A stretch of 64,000 bases of DNA, from positions 35,180-99,179 of the forward strand of contig JAQBPB010000005.1 in NCBI GenBank assembly GCA_028287745.1, written 5' to 3'. Positions 17,252 through 26,484 of this stretch are shown one piece after another (position 1 is the stretch's first letter; each line of letters begins with the position of its first letter). Position numbers and translations under genes: made by a program. The notes beneath the pieces were generated by a model. It saw only the letters and a list, made by a program, of their open reading frames with translations. It was not told the DNA's origin and ran no database searches. The DNA is from Chloroflexota bacterium. Lineage in GTDB: Bacteria > Chloroflexota > Chloroflexia > Chloroheliales > Chloroheliaceae.

Positions 17252-19420
17252 ATGTCTATAACTTATCTGGCCGACAATAACGCCTGGCTGATCGAAACAA
17301 CGAGTACTGCATATGTTTTTGGAGTTAGCGAAAATAACTCACTTTTTCATTATTACTGGGGCAGCCGCTTGCCCCACGCCAGCGACTACCCCGGCCTGGG
17401 GCCATTAAAAAACCAGCATATCTACGATAAAGGCGGGATAGCGGCCCTGGAATATGCGGGCTGGGGAGGGCTTAATTTCACTGAACCGGCCCTGAAAGTT
17501 ACTTTCGCGGATAACGTGCGCGACCTGGTCCTGGTTTACCAGGACTACAAAATTGTCAACGGTAAGGACTTTACCGGGCTGGAAGTAACTGTTAAAGACA
17601 CTTACTTTCCTCTCCAGGTAAAACTTTCTTACCGGGTCTTTGCAGACACGGATATTATCGAGCGGTGGGCTACGGTTATCAACCAGGGGGATACTCCGGT
17701 GAGAATCGAGCAAGCGATGGCCGGTACGCTTTTCCTACCCTCGCCTGGTGAGGGAAACTACCGCCTAACCCACCTGGCCGGCCGGTGGGGAGCCGAGTTC
17801 CTGCTAAACCAAATGCCCATTACCGACGGCAAAAAGACCCTGGAAAGCCGCCGGGGGCATACCTCTAACCAGGCTACTCCCTGGTTTGCCCTTGATTATG
17901 TCCAGCCGTCCGGTAGCGGTGCCGATGAAGACCAGGGCCAGGTCTGGTTCGGGGCGTTGGGCTGGAGTGGTAACTGGGTTATCTCTGTCGAGCAGACAAC
18001 TTACCCGGTGGTAAAGAGCGTGCAGATTAGCGCCGGAATTAATCCTTTCGACTTTGGCTGGCATCTCAAACCTCTCCAGAGCTTTAAAACTCCCGTATTA
18101 AGCTTTGGTTACACCAATCAGGGCTTCGGTGAAGTTAGCCGCTTGCTGCACCGCTACCAGAACCGCCACATATTACCCGCAAAATTTTTAGATACACCGC
18201 GCCCGGTCCTGTATAACTCCTGGGAACCTATCAGGTTCGATGTGCGCGAGGAAAGTCAGATAAAACTGGCCGAAAGAGCGGCCCGGATGGGAGTGGAGCT
18301 TTTCGTGGTGGATGACGGCTGGTTTGGTGCGCGAGATAACGACCGCGCCGGGCTGGGAGATTGGACCGTCAGTCCTTCAAAGCTGCCGGAAGGTCTTGGC
18401 CCTCTAATCAACTATGTGCATTCGCTGGGCATGCAATTCGGGTTGTGGGTTGAGCCGGAGATGATAAATCCTGACAGCGACCTGTACCGGGAGCATCCCG
18501 ACTGGGTCTACCATTTCCCCAACCGGGCCAGGACCGAAAGCCGCAACCAGCTTGTCTTAAATTTGTCCCGGCTGGATGTGCAGGAATACCTGTTTAACGT
18601 ATTGGATAGCCTGCTGGAAAATAATGATATTGCCTATATTAAATGGGACTACAACCGCTCGGTCAGCGAACCGGGCTGGCCGGAGGCCGCCCCCGAAGAA
18701 CAGCGTGAGGTCTGGGTCAGGAGCACACTTGGCTTTTACACTTTGCTTGACCGTTTAAGAGAGGCCCATCCCGGCGTATCCTGGGAATCATGCAGCAGCG
18801 GCGGGGGCCGGGTAGACCTGGGAGTGCTACGCCGGACCGACCAGGTCTGGACGAGTGATAATACCGACCCTTATGACCGGCTTTTTATCCAGGAGGGCTA
18901 TACTTTAGGCTATACGCCCCGCGCAATGTACAGCTGGGTTGTAGATTCGCCGCACTGGCTGGGTAAGCGGGAAACTTCCCTGGCCTACCGGTTCCACTCC
19001 AGTATGATGGGCGGCCTGGGTATTGGCGGCCATATTCTAAACTGGCCGGAAGAAGAGATTGCGACTGCCCGCGAGATGGTGGGGCAGTACAAACAAATCC
19101 GCCACCTGGTCCAGGATGGCTTGCTCTACCGGCTGCTTTCACCTCGCCACGGTAGTTATACGGCCGTTTCTTACGTCAGGGAGGACCGGCAAGAAGCGGT
19201 GCTTTTTGTCCTGACGCTGGGCAGAAGGCTTGGTTTAGCGGTGCCGCGAATCCGGTTGAAAGGTTTAGAACCGGCTACTCTTTACCGGGTGGGGGGCCTG
19301 GGAACCAGTCAAATTACTTTAAGCGGGGCAGCCCTGATGGAACACGGCCTCAGCTTTGAACATCTCGCCTACGATTTCGCCAGCACCATGGTCCAAATAA
19401 AGGCCAGCGCCATGTCCTAG
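17252..19420 (+). CDS. alpha-galactosidase, glycoside hydrolase family 36
   Basis: Predicted to release terminal alpha-galactose from oligosaccharides such as melibiose or raffinose. The 722-residue, cytosolic protein (no signal peptide) has the family architecture: N-terminal beta-supersandwich (about 1-315), a (beta/alpha)8 barrel (about 316-650) and a C-terminal beta domain. The GH36 nucleophile is Asp466 in YIKWDYNRS and the acid/base is Asp536 in TSDNTDP, just after SCSSGGGRVDLGVL. The substrate-site motif VVDDGWFGARDND is at 352-364. Length is typical of bacterial GH36. It lies directly behind the importer genes, so imported galactosides are probably hydrolysed inside the cell. Confidence 0.95.
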   Translation: MSITYLADNNAWLIETTSTAYVFGVSENNSLFHYYWGSRLPHASDYPGLGPLKNQHIYDKGGIAALEYAGWGGLNFTEPALKVTFADNVRDLVLVYQDYKIVNGKDFTGLEVTVKDTYFPLQVKLSYRVFADTDIIERWATVINQGDTPVRIEQAMAGTLFLPSPGEGNYRLTHLAGRWGAEFLLNQMPITDGKKTLESRRGHTSNQATPWFALDYVQPSGSGADEDQGQVWFGALGWSGNWVISVEQTTYPVVKSVQISAGINPFDFGWHLKPLQSFKTPVLSFGYTNQGFGEVSRLLHRYQNRHILPAKFLDTPRPVLYNSWEPIRFDVREESQIKLAERAARMGVELFVVDDGWFGARDNDRAGLGDWTVSPSKLPEGLGPLINYVHSLGMQFGLWVEPEMINPDSDLYREHPDWVYHFPNRARTESRNQLVLNLSRLDVQEYLFNVLDSLLENNDIAYIKWDYNRSVSEPGWPEAAPEEQREVWVRSTLGFYTLLDRLREAHPGVSWESCSSGGGRVDLGVLRRTDQVWTSDNTDPYDRLFIQEGYTLGYTPRAMYSWVVDSPHWLGKRETSLAYRFHSSMMGGLGIGGHILNWPEEEIATAREMVGQYKQIRHLVQDGLLYRLLSPRHGSYTAVSYVREDRQEAVLFVLTLGRRLGLAVPRIRLKGLEPATLYRVGGLGTSQITLSGAALMEHGLSFEHLAYDFASTMVQIKASAMS

Positions 19421-19532
19421 GCAAGCCGGGGAAATTTCCTGGCTACACCGCTGCCGTTGGTTTGCCTTGCCGGAAACCAGGCACTTGCTACGGCTTTGAG
19501 GTTTAACCGGCCAGCTATGAAAAGAGTTAAAG

Positions 19533-21635
19533 GTGGATCAGACAAATAATTTGGATGCAAACAATAAGGATTTAAGCAACTTTTCAGCCAAAACTCCCAC
19601 AGTTTTTTACGGGGGCGATTACAATCCGGACCAGTGGCCGGAGGAAGTCTGGCTGGAAGATGTCCAACTGATGCGGGAGGCCCGAGTAAACCTGGTATCC
19701 CTGGGGATATTTTCCTGGGCGCGTCTGGAGCCGGTCCAGGGCCAGTACGATTTTGACTGGCTCGATAGGATAATGAATTTGCTTCACCGGAATGGGGTAA
19801 TGGTAGACCTTGCGACCGCGACGGCTTCGCCACCAGCCTGGCTTGCCTTGCAGTATCCGGAAAGTTTACCGGTCACTAAAGACGGCACCACTTTATGGCC
19901 CGGTTCGCGCCAACAATACTGCCCGCATAGCAAAGCCTACCGCGAAGCGGCGGCGCTATTGGTGTCGCAAATTGCTACTCGCTATCGCAATCACCCGGCC
20001 CTGGTGATGTGGCATATCAACAACGAATATGCTTGCCACGTCAGTGAGTGCTTTTGCGATGCCAGTGCGGCCGCTTTCCGGGAATGGCTGCGGCAGCGCT
20101 ATGGCAGCCTGGAAAGGCTTAATGATGCCTGGGGAACGAGCTTCTGGAGCCAGCACTATGCCGATTGGGCCGAAATAAATCCTCCCAGGACTACTCCAAC
20201 TCAAATCAACCCTACCCAGCAGCTTGATTGGCAGCGGTTTTGTTCCGACTCTATTTTAGAATGTTTCCAGCTTGAGCGGGATATCCTGCGCGGGATTACC
20301 CCGGCTATTCCTGTTACCACAAACTTCATGGGGTTCTTTAAGCCGTTAGATTACTGGAAATGGGCGGGCCGAGAAGACATTGTTTCCGATGACGCCTATC
20401 CCGACCCGTCAGATTCCACTTCCCATGTTGATACGGCTATGCGGTTCGACCTGATGCGCTCGCTGGGCCAGGGTAAGTCCTGGATTTTAATGGAGCAGGT
20501 GACCAGCCAGGTTAACTGGCGGCCTCAGAACGTCCTGAAACGGCCCGGCCAGATGCGAATGTGGAGCTACCAGGCGGTGGCCCGGGGCGCTAACGGCATT
20601 ATGTTCTTCCAGTGGCGGGCTTCCCGGTCCGGCGCTGAGAAATTCCACGGTGCACTGGTCCCTCACGTGGGCACCACCAATTCCCGAGTTTGGCGCGAAG
20701 TGAAACAACTGGGCCAGGAGTTGAGCCAGTTATCAGAAGTTCTCTACAGCCGGGTCACGGCAGAAGTAGCCATCCTTATGGATTGGGAAAGCTGGTGGGC
20801 GCTGGAAATACCTTCCAAGCCTTCTACCAGTATAAGTTTTATCAACCAGGTAAAAGCTTACTACGCGCCGTTGTTCGCTAAAAATATACCGGTTGATTTC
20901 GTATCACCGGAAAGTGACCTGTCAAAATACCGGGTAGTGCTACTGCCTAACCTGTACCTGGTCAAAGAAAGCACTGCCCAAAGGCTTAACCAGTTCGTGG
21001 CTGGAGGTGGCAAGCTGGTGATGTCCTTCTTCAGTGGGATTGTAAATGAAGAGGATCATATCTACCTGGGCTGCTACCCGGCCCCTTTCCGGGAAATGCT
21101 GGGCATAAGGGTGGAAGAATTTGACCCTTACGTACCCGGCCAGACCAATTCAATCAATCTGGCCGGGTACGGTGAATACAAGTGCGAACTCTGGAGTGAT
21201 GTAATTGACCTGGAAGGCGCTGAAGCTCTTGCTACCTATGGGTCCGACTTTTACGCCGGAAAGCCTGCACTAACTCGTTATCATTATGGCAAAGGGGTCA
21301 GTTATTACCTGGGTACCCAACCGGAAGCGGCCGCGATGAGCCTGCTGCTGGCCCGGGTCTGTGCGGAAGCGGGGGTAAAACCTACCCTCGCCGTACCGGA
21401 AGGCGTTGAAGTGGTCCGGCGCGAGACCGGGGATAGTGCCTACCTGTTCCTGATAAATCATAACAACACCAACGTAGAAATAACCCTGGATCAACCTGCC
21501 AGTAACCTGCTGTCTCAAAAGAATGAGTCGGTGGAAGCTGCATCGTTGATCTCGCTTGAAGGCTATGGAGTGGCAATCTTAGCAAGCAAGATTTCTAATC
21601 CTGGAATAGATCAGCCTGTAATGGGCAATAAATAA
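19533..21635 (+). CDS. beta-galactosidase, glycoside hydrolase family 42
   Basis: Cleaves terminal beta-galactosides in the cytosol; no signal peptide. The 700-residue protein begins its (beta/alpha)8 barrel at YGGDYNPDQWPEEVW (residues 26-40), a GH42 hallmark. Acid/base Glu165 lies in WHINNEYACH and nucleophile Glu321 in ILMEQVTSQVNW. Cys130, Cys168, Cys173 and Cys175 match the metal-binding cysteine cluster of many GH42 enzymes. A trimerisation (beta-galactosidase trimer) domain follows at about 405-610 and a small C-terminal beta domain ends the protein. A GTG start at 19533 is used; nearby ATGs are out of frame. It is 112 bases behind the alpha-galactosidase gene. Confidence 0.95.
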   Translation: MDQTNNLDANNKDLSNFSAKTPTVFYGGDYNPDQWPEEVWLEDVQLMREARVNLVSLGIFSWARLEPVQGQYDFDWLDRIMNLLHRNGVMVDLATATASPPAWLALQYPESLPVTKDGTTLWPGSRQQYCPHSKAYREAAALLVSQIATRYRNHPALVMWHINNEYACHVSECFCDASAAAFREWLRQRYGSLERLNDAWGTSFWSQHYADWAEINPPRTTPTQINPTQQLDWQRFCSDSILECFQLERDILRGITPAIPVTTNFMGFFKPLDYWKWAGREDIVSDDAYPDPSDSTSHVDTAMRFDLMRSLGQGKSWILMEQVTSQVNWRPQNVLKRPGQMRMWSYQAVARGANGIMFFQWRASRSGAEKFHGALVPHVGTTNSRVWREVKQLGQELSQLSEVLYSRVTAEVAILMDWESWWALEIPSKPSTSISFINQVKAYYAPLFAKNIPVDFVSPESDLSKYRVVLLPNLYLVKESTAQRLNQFVAGGGKLVMSFFSGIVNEEDHIYLGCYPAPFREMLGIRVEEFDPYVPGQTNSINLAGYGEYKCELWSDVIDLEGAEALATYGSDFYAGKPALTRYHYGKGVSYYLGTQPEAAAMSLLLARVCAEAGVKPTLAVPEGVEVVRRETGDSAYLFLINHNNTNVEITLDQPASNLLSQKNESVEAASLISLEGYGVAILASKISNPGIDQPVMGNK

Positions 21636-21651
21636 TACCTGGAGGATAATT

Positions 21652-22473
21652 ATGACGACAGTCGAATATGACTTGATAAATTACCAGGAGAAGGAGCCGC
21701 ACCGCAAGATAGAGGTGCAGGCTACCCCTGAACAATTGCAATCTTTCGCTGAAAATGGCTACCTGGTGCTGGAAAGGGTGCTTACGCCGGAGCACCTGGA
21801 AGAACTGCGCAACGGCTTGATGGAGGTTGTAGAGCGGGAGAACCCCCCTTCCAAGAAACAAAGTTATGGTAGAGAATACGGCGGAATTTATGCCCGCGGG
21901 TTGCTCGACAAGCATAAAGCTTTTCATTCCCTGATTAACTTCCCCCCGGTTACTACGGTGGCCCAGGCCATGCTCGGCCCGCGCATTCAAATCAGGTCTT
22001 TTAGCGGGCGGGTTACTTATCCGGACGCTCCCGCCGAGACCAAGTGGCATATTGATAACCGGAGTTGGATTGAGCCGATGCCGCCATTCTATATCTACCC
22101 CAGTTCCATCAATTGCATTTACTACCTGGATGACCTGACCCCGGAAACGGGCGGTTTAGGCGTCGTGCCCGGTACGCACAAGCACTCCACCCCGCCGCCG
22201 GACGATTTCAGAGAGATTCCCGAAGAAGTAGTCCTGTATGTACCGGCCGGTAGTGTGGTGATGAAGAATACGGGCATATGGCACCGGGGTAGAATTAATA
22301 AACCGGGCGGCGGCATTCGGCGCAACCTGCTGGTCGGCCATAGTCCTATCTGGATGAAACATGCCAACTTCGACGGTTTTTCCAATGTTGGCGGCGAGTT
22401 AACCCGGCCGCTTATTGAAAACGGTGACCCCTTTATGCGTGATTTATTGGGCGCTGAACACGGCTTAGGATGA
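21652..22473 (+). CDS. phytanoyl-CoA dioxygenase (PhyH)-like Fe(II)/2-oxoglutarate oxygenase, copy 1
   Basis: A 273-residue non-haem iron oxygenase of the PhyH superfamily. The iron ligands are visible as His133-x-Asp135 in KWHIDNRSW and His211 in GIWHRGR; Arg223/Arg224 in GGIRRNLLVGH would bind the 2-oxoglutarate carboxylate. A GGAGG site precedes the ATG, and it starts 16 bases after the beta-galactosidase stop, so it belongs to the same operon. Substrate unknown: family members hydroxylate many small molecules. It is followed 57 bases later by a very similar second copy, with long DNA blocks that are identical, which points to recent duplication or gene conversion. Confidence 0.88.
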   Translation: MTTVEYDLINYQEKEPHRKIEVQATPEQLQSFAENGYLVLERVLTPEHLEELRNGLMEVVERENPPSKKQSYGREYGGIYARGLLDKHKAFHSLINFPPVTTVAQAMLGPRIQIRSFSGRVTYPDAPAETKWHIDNRSWIEPMPPFYIYPSSINCIYYLDDLTPETGGLGVVPGTHKHSTPPPDDFREIPEEVVLYVPAGSVVMKNTGIWHRGRINKPGGGIRRNLLVGHSPIWMKHANFDGFSNVGGELTRPLIENGDPFMRDLLGAEHGLG

Positions 22474-22530
22474 GCCAATTCGCCTTTCCTGACCTCACAA
22501 CAGTGACTTGAGTAAATTTGGAGGACAATG

Positions 22531-23352
22531 ATGACCACAGTCGAATACGACCTGATAAATTACCAGGTGAAGGAGCCGCACCGCAAAATAGAGGTGCAGG
22601 CTACCCCTGAACAATTGCAATCTTTCGCTGAAAACGGCTACCTGGTGCTGGAAAGGGTGCTTACGCCGGAGCACCTGGAAGAACTGCGCAACGGCTTGAT
22701 GGAGGTTGTAGAGCGGGAGAACCCCCCTTCCAAGAAACAAAGTTATGGTAGAGAATACGGTGGTATTTACACGCGGGGTCTTCTCGACAAGCATATAGCT
22801 TTTCATTCCCTGATCAATTTCCCGCCGGTAACCACTATCGCCCAGGCCATGCTCGGCCCGCGCATTCAAATAAATTCATTCACCGGCCGGGTTACTTATC
22901 CGGACGCTCCCGCCGAGACCAAGTGGCATATTGATAACCGGAGTTGGATTGAGCCGATGCCGCCTTTTTACAAATATCCAAACTCAATCAATTGCATTTA
23001 TTACCTGGATGACCTGACCCCGGAAACGGGCGGTTTAGGCGTCGTGCCCGGTACGCACAAGCGCTCCACCCCGCCGCCGGATAACTTCGATGACATTCCC
23101 GAAGAGGTAATCTTGTATGTACCGGCTGGCACGGTTGTAATGAAAAACACCGGGGTCTGGCACCGGGGAAGGCCCAACAAACCGGGCGGCGGGGTAAGGC
23201 GCAACCTGCTGGTCGGCCATAGTCCTATCTGGATGAAGCAGACCCGGTTTGACGGTTTTGCGGAAACCGGCGGGGCCCTGACCAAGCCGCTCATAGATAG
23301 TGGCGACCCATTTCTGCGCGACATACTGGGCGCTGAGCACGGGTTAGGGTAG
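22531..23352 (+). CDS. PhyH-like Fe(II)/2-oxoglutarate oxygenase, copy 2
   Basis: Tandem paralogue of the preceding gene, also 273 residues when the second of two adjacent ATGs is used (22531, giving MTTVEYDLINYQ as in copy 1; the first is at 22528). The ribosome binding site GGAGGA lies about 8 bases upstream. Iron ligands KWHIDNRSW and GVWHRGR and the arginine pair GGVRRNLLVGH are conserved. Differences cluster in the middle (residues about 80-125 and 145-150) and in the last 45 residues, so substrate specificity may differ. A 125-bp block near the 5' end is identical in both copies. Confidence 0.88.
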   Translation: MTTVEYDLINYQVKEPHRKIEVQATPEQLQSFAENGYLVLERVLTPEHLEELRNGLMEVVERENPPSKKQSYGREYGGIYTRGLLDKHIAFHSLINFPPVTTIAQAMLGPRIQINSFTGRVTYPDAPAETKWHIDNRSWIEPMPPFYKYPNSINCIYYLDDLTPETGGLGVVPGTHKRSTPPPDNFDDIPEEVILYVPAGTVVMKNTGVWHRGRPNKPGGGVRRNLLVGHSPIWMKQTRFDGFAETGGALTKPLIDSGDPFLRDILGAEHGLG

Positions 23353-23369
23353 GTCTCCTGCCCGGTTAG

Positions 23370-23381
23370 CGTTAACCGGTT
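23370..23381. promoter_or_regulatory. possible operator, inverted copy of AAACCGGTTAAC
   Basis: GTTAACCGGTTT is the exact reverse complement of the 12-mer before the GH36 gene. It lies just behind the second dioxygenase gene and about 220 bases before the esterase gene. Two copies in two gaps of the same locus are suggestive but not conclusive. Confidence 0.22.
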
Positions 23382-23405
23382 TGAAACAACGCCGCAGCAG
23401 TTAAT

Positions 23406-23470
23406 CCCAGGAGCAAAGTCCTGGGAAGTTTTCAGGGGAGTAGACGGTTTACCTGCTCCCCTGCTGCTTT
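23406..23470 (+). terminator. tandem hairpins behind the dioxygenase genes, probable terminator
   Basis: CCCAGGA (23406-23412) pairs with TCCTGGG (23419-23425), followed by AAGTTTTC. A second hairpin CAGGGGAG (23433-23440) with CTCCCCTG (23456-23463) is followed by CTGCTTT. Neither has a long T tract, so termination may be partial. Confidence 0.5.
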
Positions 23471-23597
23471 AAACATGCCTGTACTGGCAGCGGAACCATT
23501 TAACCAGGGCTTGTTTCAGGCTGCCCCCGGCTTCTGCTCTTATAGAAGTCAATTAAGGTTGCCAGCAACTTTCAGCTTTTCGAAAGGAGTATTTTAG

Positions 23598-24416
23598 TTG
23601 CGATTAGAAAATAATACCCTTATAAACCTGCTCACAGGGGAAATTGCCCCGGCTGATATTTCCGAAAATAAAGACGTTCCTTCGCTGCAGGTGGTCCTTC
23701 CCAGTGGCGAATTAAATAGAAATGTTTCAATAATTGTAATCCCAGGCGGCGGTTATACCTTCCTTGCTCCCCATGAAATGCAGCCGGTGGCGGACTGGCT
23801 GTCAAAAGCGGGGTATACCTGCTTTATCCTTCGCTACCGCCTGGCCCCGGCCTATGTTTACCCGGTGCCTTTTCAGGATGTGCAGAGGGCTATTCGCCAG
23901 GTGCGCTCTCTCATCCAGGACAACTCATTTAATTCCGCAAAATTGGGTGTCATAGGTTTTTCGGCGGGCGGCCACCTTGTGAGTACAGTCTCCACCCATT
24001 TTTCACCCCAGGAAACCGGCACAGGACCGGGGGAACCTGTAAATTTGCGGCCGGATTTTCAAATACTGGTTTATCCGTTAATATCCTTATTTAACAGACC
24101 GCCGGAAAGGCTCGTTAATATCCTGGGCGCCAATCCTTCTGCGGACGATATTGAGCTATTAAGTAATGATAAGCATGTCACGTCTCAAACCCCGCCCGCT
24201 TTCGTATTTCACTCTATCGGCGACCAGATGGTAGGCGTTTTGCACTCGGACCTGTATACCGCGAGCTTGAAAGAGGCGGGTGTCCCTTATGAATATGTCC
24301 GGGGAGATTATGGCGGGCACGGTATCGCGGTACATCCGTATTGGACAGATGCCTGCCTGGAATGGCTAGAAACGGTTTCGGCGACACCGGCTTCTGAGGT
24401 AGTCTACAAAAAGTAG
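23598..24416 (+). CDS. alpha/beta-hydrolase esterase (BD-FAE / acetyl-xylan-esterase-like)
   Basis: A 272-residue cytosolic alpha/beta hydrolase. The oxyanion-hole motif is VIPGGGYTF (residues 47-55), the nucleophile Ser122 lies in GFSAGGH, and Asp209 (SIGDQMV) and His241 (GGHGIAVH) complete the triad. The layout matches the BD-FAE/'esterase-lipase' group that removes acyl groups from plant-derived sugars. Within a galactoside locus it probably deacylates an oligosaccharide. The start is the TTG at 23598, 8 bases behind AAAGGAG. It is followed by the beta-propeller gene with a 25-base gap. Confidence 0.88.
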   Translation: MRLENNTLINLLTGEIAPADISENKDVPSLQVVLPSGELNRNVSIIVIPGGGYTFLAPHEMQPVADWLSKAGYTCFILRYRLAPAYVYPVPFQDVQRAIRQVRSLIQDNSFNSAKLGVIGFSAGGHLVSTVSTHFSPQETGTGPGEPVNLRPDFQILVYPLISLFNRPPERLVNILGANPSADDIELLSNDKHVTSQTPPAFVFHSIGDQMVGVLHSDLYTASLKEAGVPYEYVRGDYGGHGIAVHPYWTDACLEWLETVSATPASEVVYKK

Positions 24417-24441
24417 TTGAAAAGAAGGATAGCAATTACCC

Positions 24442-25485
24442 ATGGAACAATCAACTCCTACCTGGACCCGCCAGGGTCTTGTCTTACCTCGCAGTAAAGA
24501 TAGCTACGGCTCCCACGTAATGGGCGACCCCTGCATCGTCTGGGATAGTGAAATTGACAACTGGCGGATGATTTTATTCTCCGACCCACCCGGTCACGGC
24601 CAGGCGGTCCACCTGGGTAACCCTGCTGAAGTAGGTCCGGGAACCTGGCAGTTTGAGGGGCCTTTAACATTTACCAATCCTGAAGCTTTTCCTTCCACCA
24701 GTACTCACAAACCCTGGATTATCCTGGACCCCTACCGGCCTAACCAGGCGGCTAAAATAAACGGCCGGTTCGGACTTGTCGTTGTAAGCTGGTTAAGCGA
24801 AACGCGCAGTAAAGTTATCCAGCAGGCCTGGTCCGATAAGCTGGCCGGACCCTGGACGCTCGAAGAAGGTATTACAATCCCCCTGGGCGAACCTGCTGAC
24901 TTCGACGCCAGGCACGTTGATGCCGTATCGGCCTATTATTTCGAGGAGCGCCAGGAGTTGCTATACTTTTATATGGGCTATCCGCAGCAGGCTCAGGACC
25001 GGGCGGTCAGCCCTTACGGTTCGGCCCAGGCATTTGCTACCCGGAAGTCAGGCGAAACGACCGTTACAAAAGGCGGTGTTATCCTGGAACCCTGCCAGCA
25101 AAGCGGCCATTGGGCCAGCGGTTGGGTCGGCGGTCTGCAAATACTACCCGGCAAAGAACACCGCTGGATTGCAATCGCCAATGCCTCGCCTAGCGCCCCT
25201 GACCCAAGGGACAAAAGCATTGCGCGGGAGGAACCGGCTCCCAGCCTGGGCGGATTTGCTTATTGTGACGAGGAATGGCCGGTAAGTAACTGGCAGTGGT
25301 ATTCTCAACCGGTTGAATGGATTGATATGATGCCCCAGGAGGCTATTGATGCCGGGGAAGGCGTAAATTTCTGGCGGCAGTATATCTTGCTGCTACCGGA
25401 TGGAAAAGCTGCCCTTTTCTATAACAGCGGTTCCTACGGCAAAGAGCAGATGTACATGAAAATAACCGGCGACGCCTTAATGTAA
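24442..25485 (+). CDS. GH43/GH32-like five-bladed beta-propeller protein, probable glycosidase
   Basis: A 347-residue protein without signal peptide, with the blade pattern of the GH43/GH32/GH62/GH68 superfamily: HVMGDPCIVWDSEIDNWRMI near the N-terminus has the catalytic-type Asp, followed by KPWIILDPY and later FDARHVDAVSAYYFEERQEL and WASGWVGGLQILP. The precise family and the acid/base residue are uncertain; it could also be a 1,2-phosphorolytic (GH130-like) or inactive propeller. It closes the locus and shares an operon with the esterase, so it most likely acts on a side chain of the imported oligosaccharide. Confidence 0.68.
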   Translation: MEQSTPTWTRQGLVLPRSKDSYGSHVMGDPCIVWDSEIDNWRMILFSDPPGHGQAVHLGNPAEVGPGTWQFEGPLTFTNPEAFPSTSTHKPWIILDPYRPNQAAKINGRFGLVVVSWLSETRSKVIQQAWSDKLAGPWTLEEGITIPLGEPADFDARHVDAVSAYYFEERQELLYFYMGYPQQAQDRAVSPYGSAQAFATRKSGETTVTKGGVILEPCQQSGHWASGWVGGLQILPGKEHRWIAIANASPSAPDPRDKSIAREEPAPSLGGFAYCDEEWPVSNWQWYSQPVEWIDMMPQEAIDAGEGVNFWRQYILLLPDGKAALFYNSGSYGKEQMYMKITGDALM

Positions 25486-25814
25486 TCCTGGGCCAGCCGC
25501 CAGGTTCGGCTGCCCGCTCTCTAAGATTTTGGGGTTCATAAGCAGTTTATCACTGCCGGGCTTTCAGCCAGACAACCAGGCAGCCCAAATAATTTTAATC
25601 ACAGTTGGATGGGGAAATTGTATCCGCATCCAATTTTCTTTTAAAAGTTTATCACAGTAAGCTACAGCCAGCCACCGGGTGGACTCAGGGTAAGTTGTAG
25701 CCGGTTATTTTACTTAAAATATTACTAAGAGGCTATTTTCTTTCTTATACCTGCCGGGTTATAATTAAAGTGTTGTAATACTCTCCTGATTAGCATTATC
25801 CGAGGGAAATCTAA
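25486..25814. other. 329-bp gap behind the galactoside locus
   Basis: No gene seen. A weak inverted repeat CAGCCG...CGGCTG lies close behind the propeller gene at about 25495-25513 and could be part of a terminator. TATAAT at 25760-25765 is a possible -10 element for the NHL-repeat gene that starts at 25815, but no good -35 box stands in front of it. Confidence 0.4.
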
Positions 25815-26484
25815 ATGACTCCACCCCCACCCGGAGTTTTATGGAAGGTTAAACTTTCCCGGTACCTGCTATGGGTTTGTTTTTTAATCCTGGCGCTCTT
25901 TACCAGCTTTGTGTTGTTTAGCGATACTCGCCTCAAACAACTCCAGGGGTTGGCAATAGATAACCGGGATATTTTTATATTACCGATAGTGGCTACGCGT
26001 GTATTGCCAAATATGATAGCCAGCGCAAAGCCCTATTAAGCTGGGGTGGTAAGGGCAGCGGGGACGGGCAATTCGCGGAACGCCTGGGCCTGGGCGAGCT
26101 GGCAATCAGCCCGGAAAACGAGCTTTACGTCCTGGATAGAGGAAACTACCGGGTTCAAAAGTTTGACCTGGACGGCAAATTTTTAAGCGGCTGGGGCAGC
26201 CAGGGCACCGGGCCAGGCGACTTTGTAACGCCGGAAAAGATTGCGGTTGCAGGCCGGGGCCAGGTCTATATCTGGAACAGGGCGCTTAAATACTTTGATG
26301 CAATGGGAAATTACTAGAGGTTTTTGATAGCAATGGCCGTACTTTACGCCAGTTCTCCGTTGGCTGGCCGAAGTGGCTACAGAATAACTCATACTATTTC
26401 TTGCTAGCTTCTATCATTTTGCAGCTTATGCAGGTAATTACCGAAATCATAGCCAGGAAAACCTTCTCACCTGGCCGGGGATAG
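25815..26484 (+). pseudogene. NHL-repeat membrane protein broken by two frameshifts
   Basis: Three overlapping frames together encode one protein. Frame A from 25815 gives an N-terminal anchor (about residues 12-36) and the start of an NHL repeat (LQGLAIDNRDIFI). Near 25978-25982 the reading must change frame to continue TDSGYACIAKYDSQRKALLSW and two further NHL repeats (LAISPENELYVLDRGNYRVQ; EKIAVAGRGQVYIWN). Near 26308-26311, in GGGAAATT, a second change of frame restores LLEVFDSNGRTLRQF and a C-terminal membrane helix ending at the stop at 26482-26484. The first frame ends at 26039 and the second at TAG 26315-26317. Either a recently decayed gene or indel errors in the assembly. Confidence 0.75.

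Noticed and set aside
25815..26039. stand-alone 74-residue membrane protein
   Set aside because: The frame ends inside an NHL repeat that continues in another frame, so it is a fragment of a broken gene.
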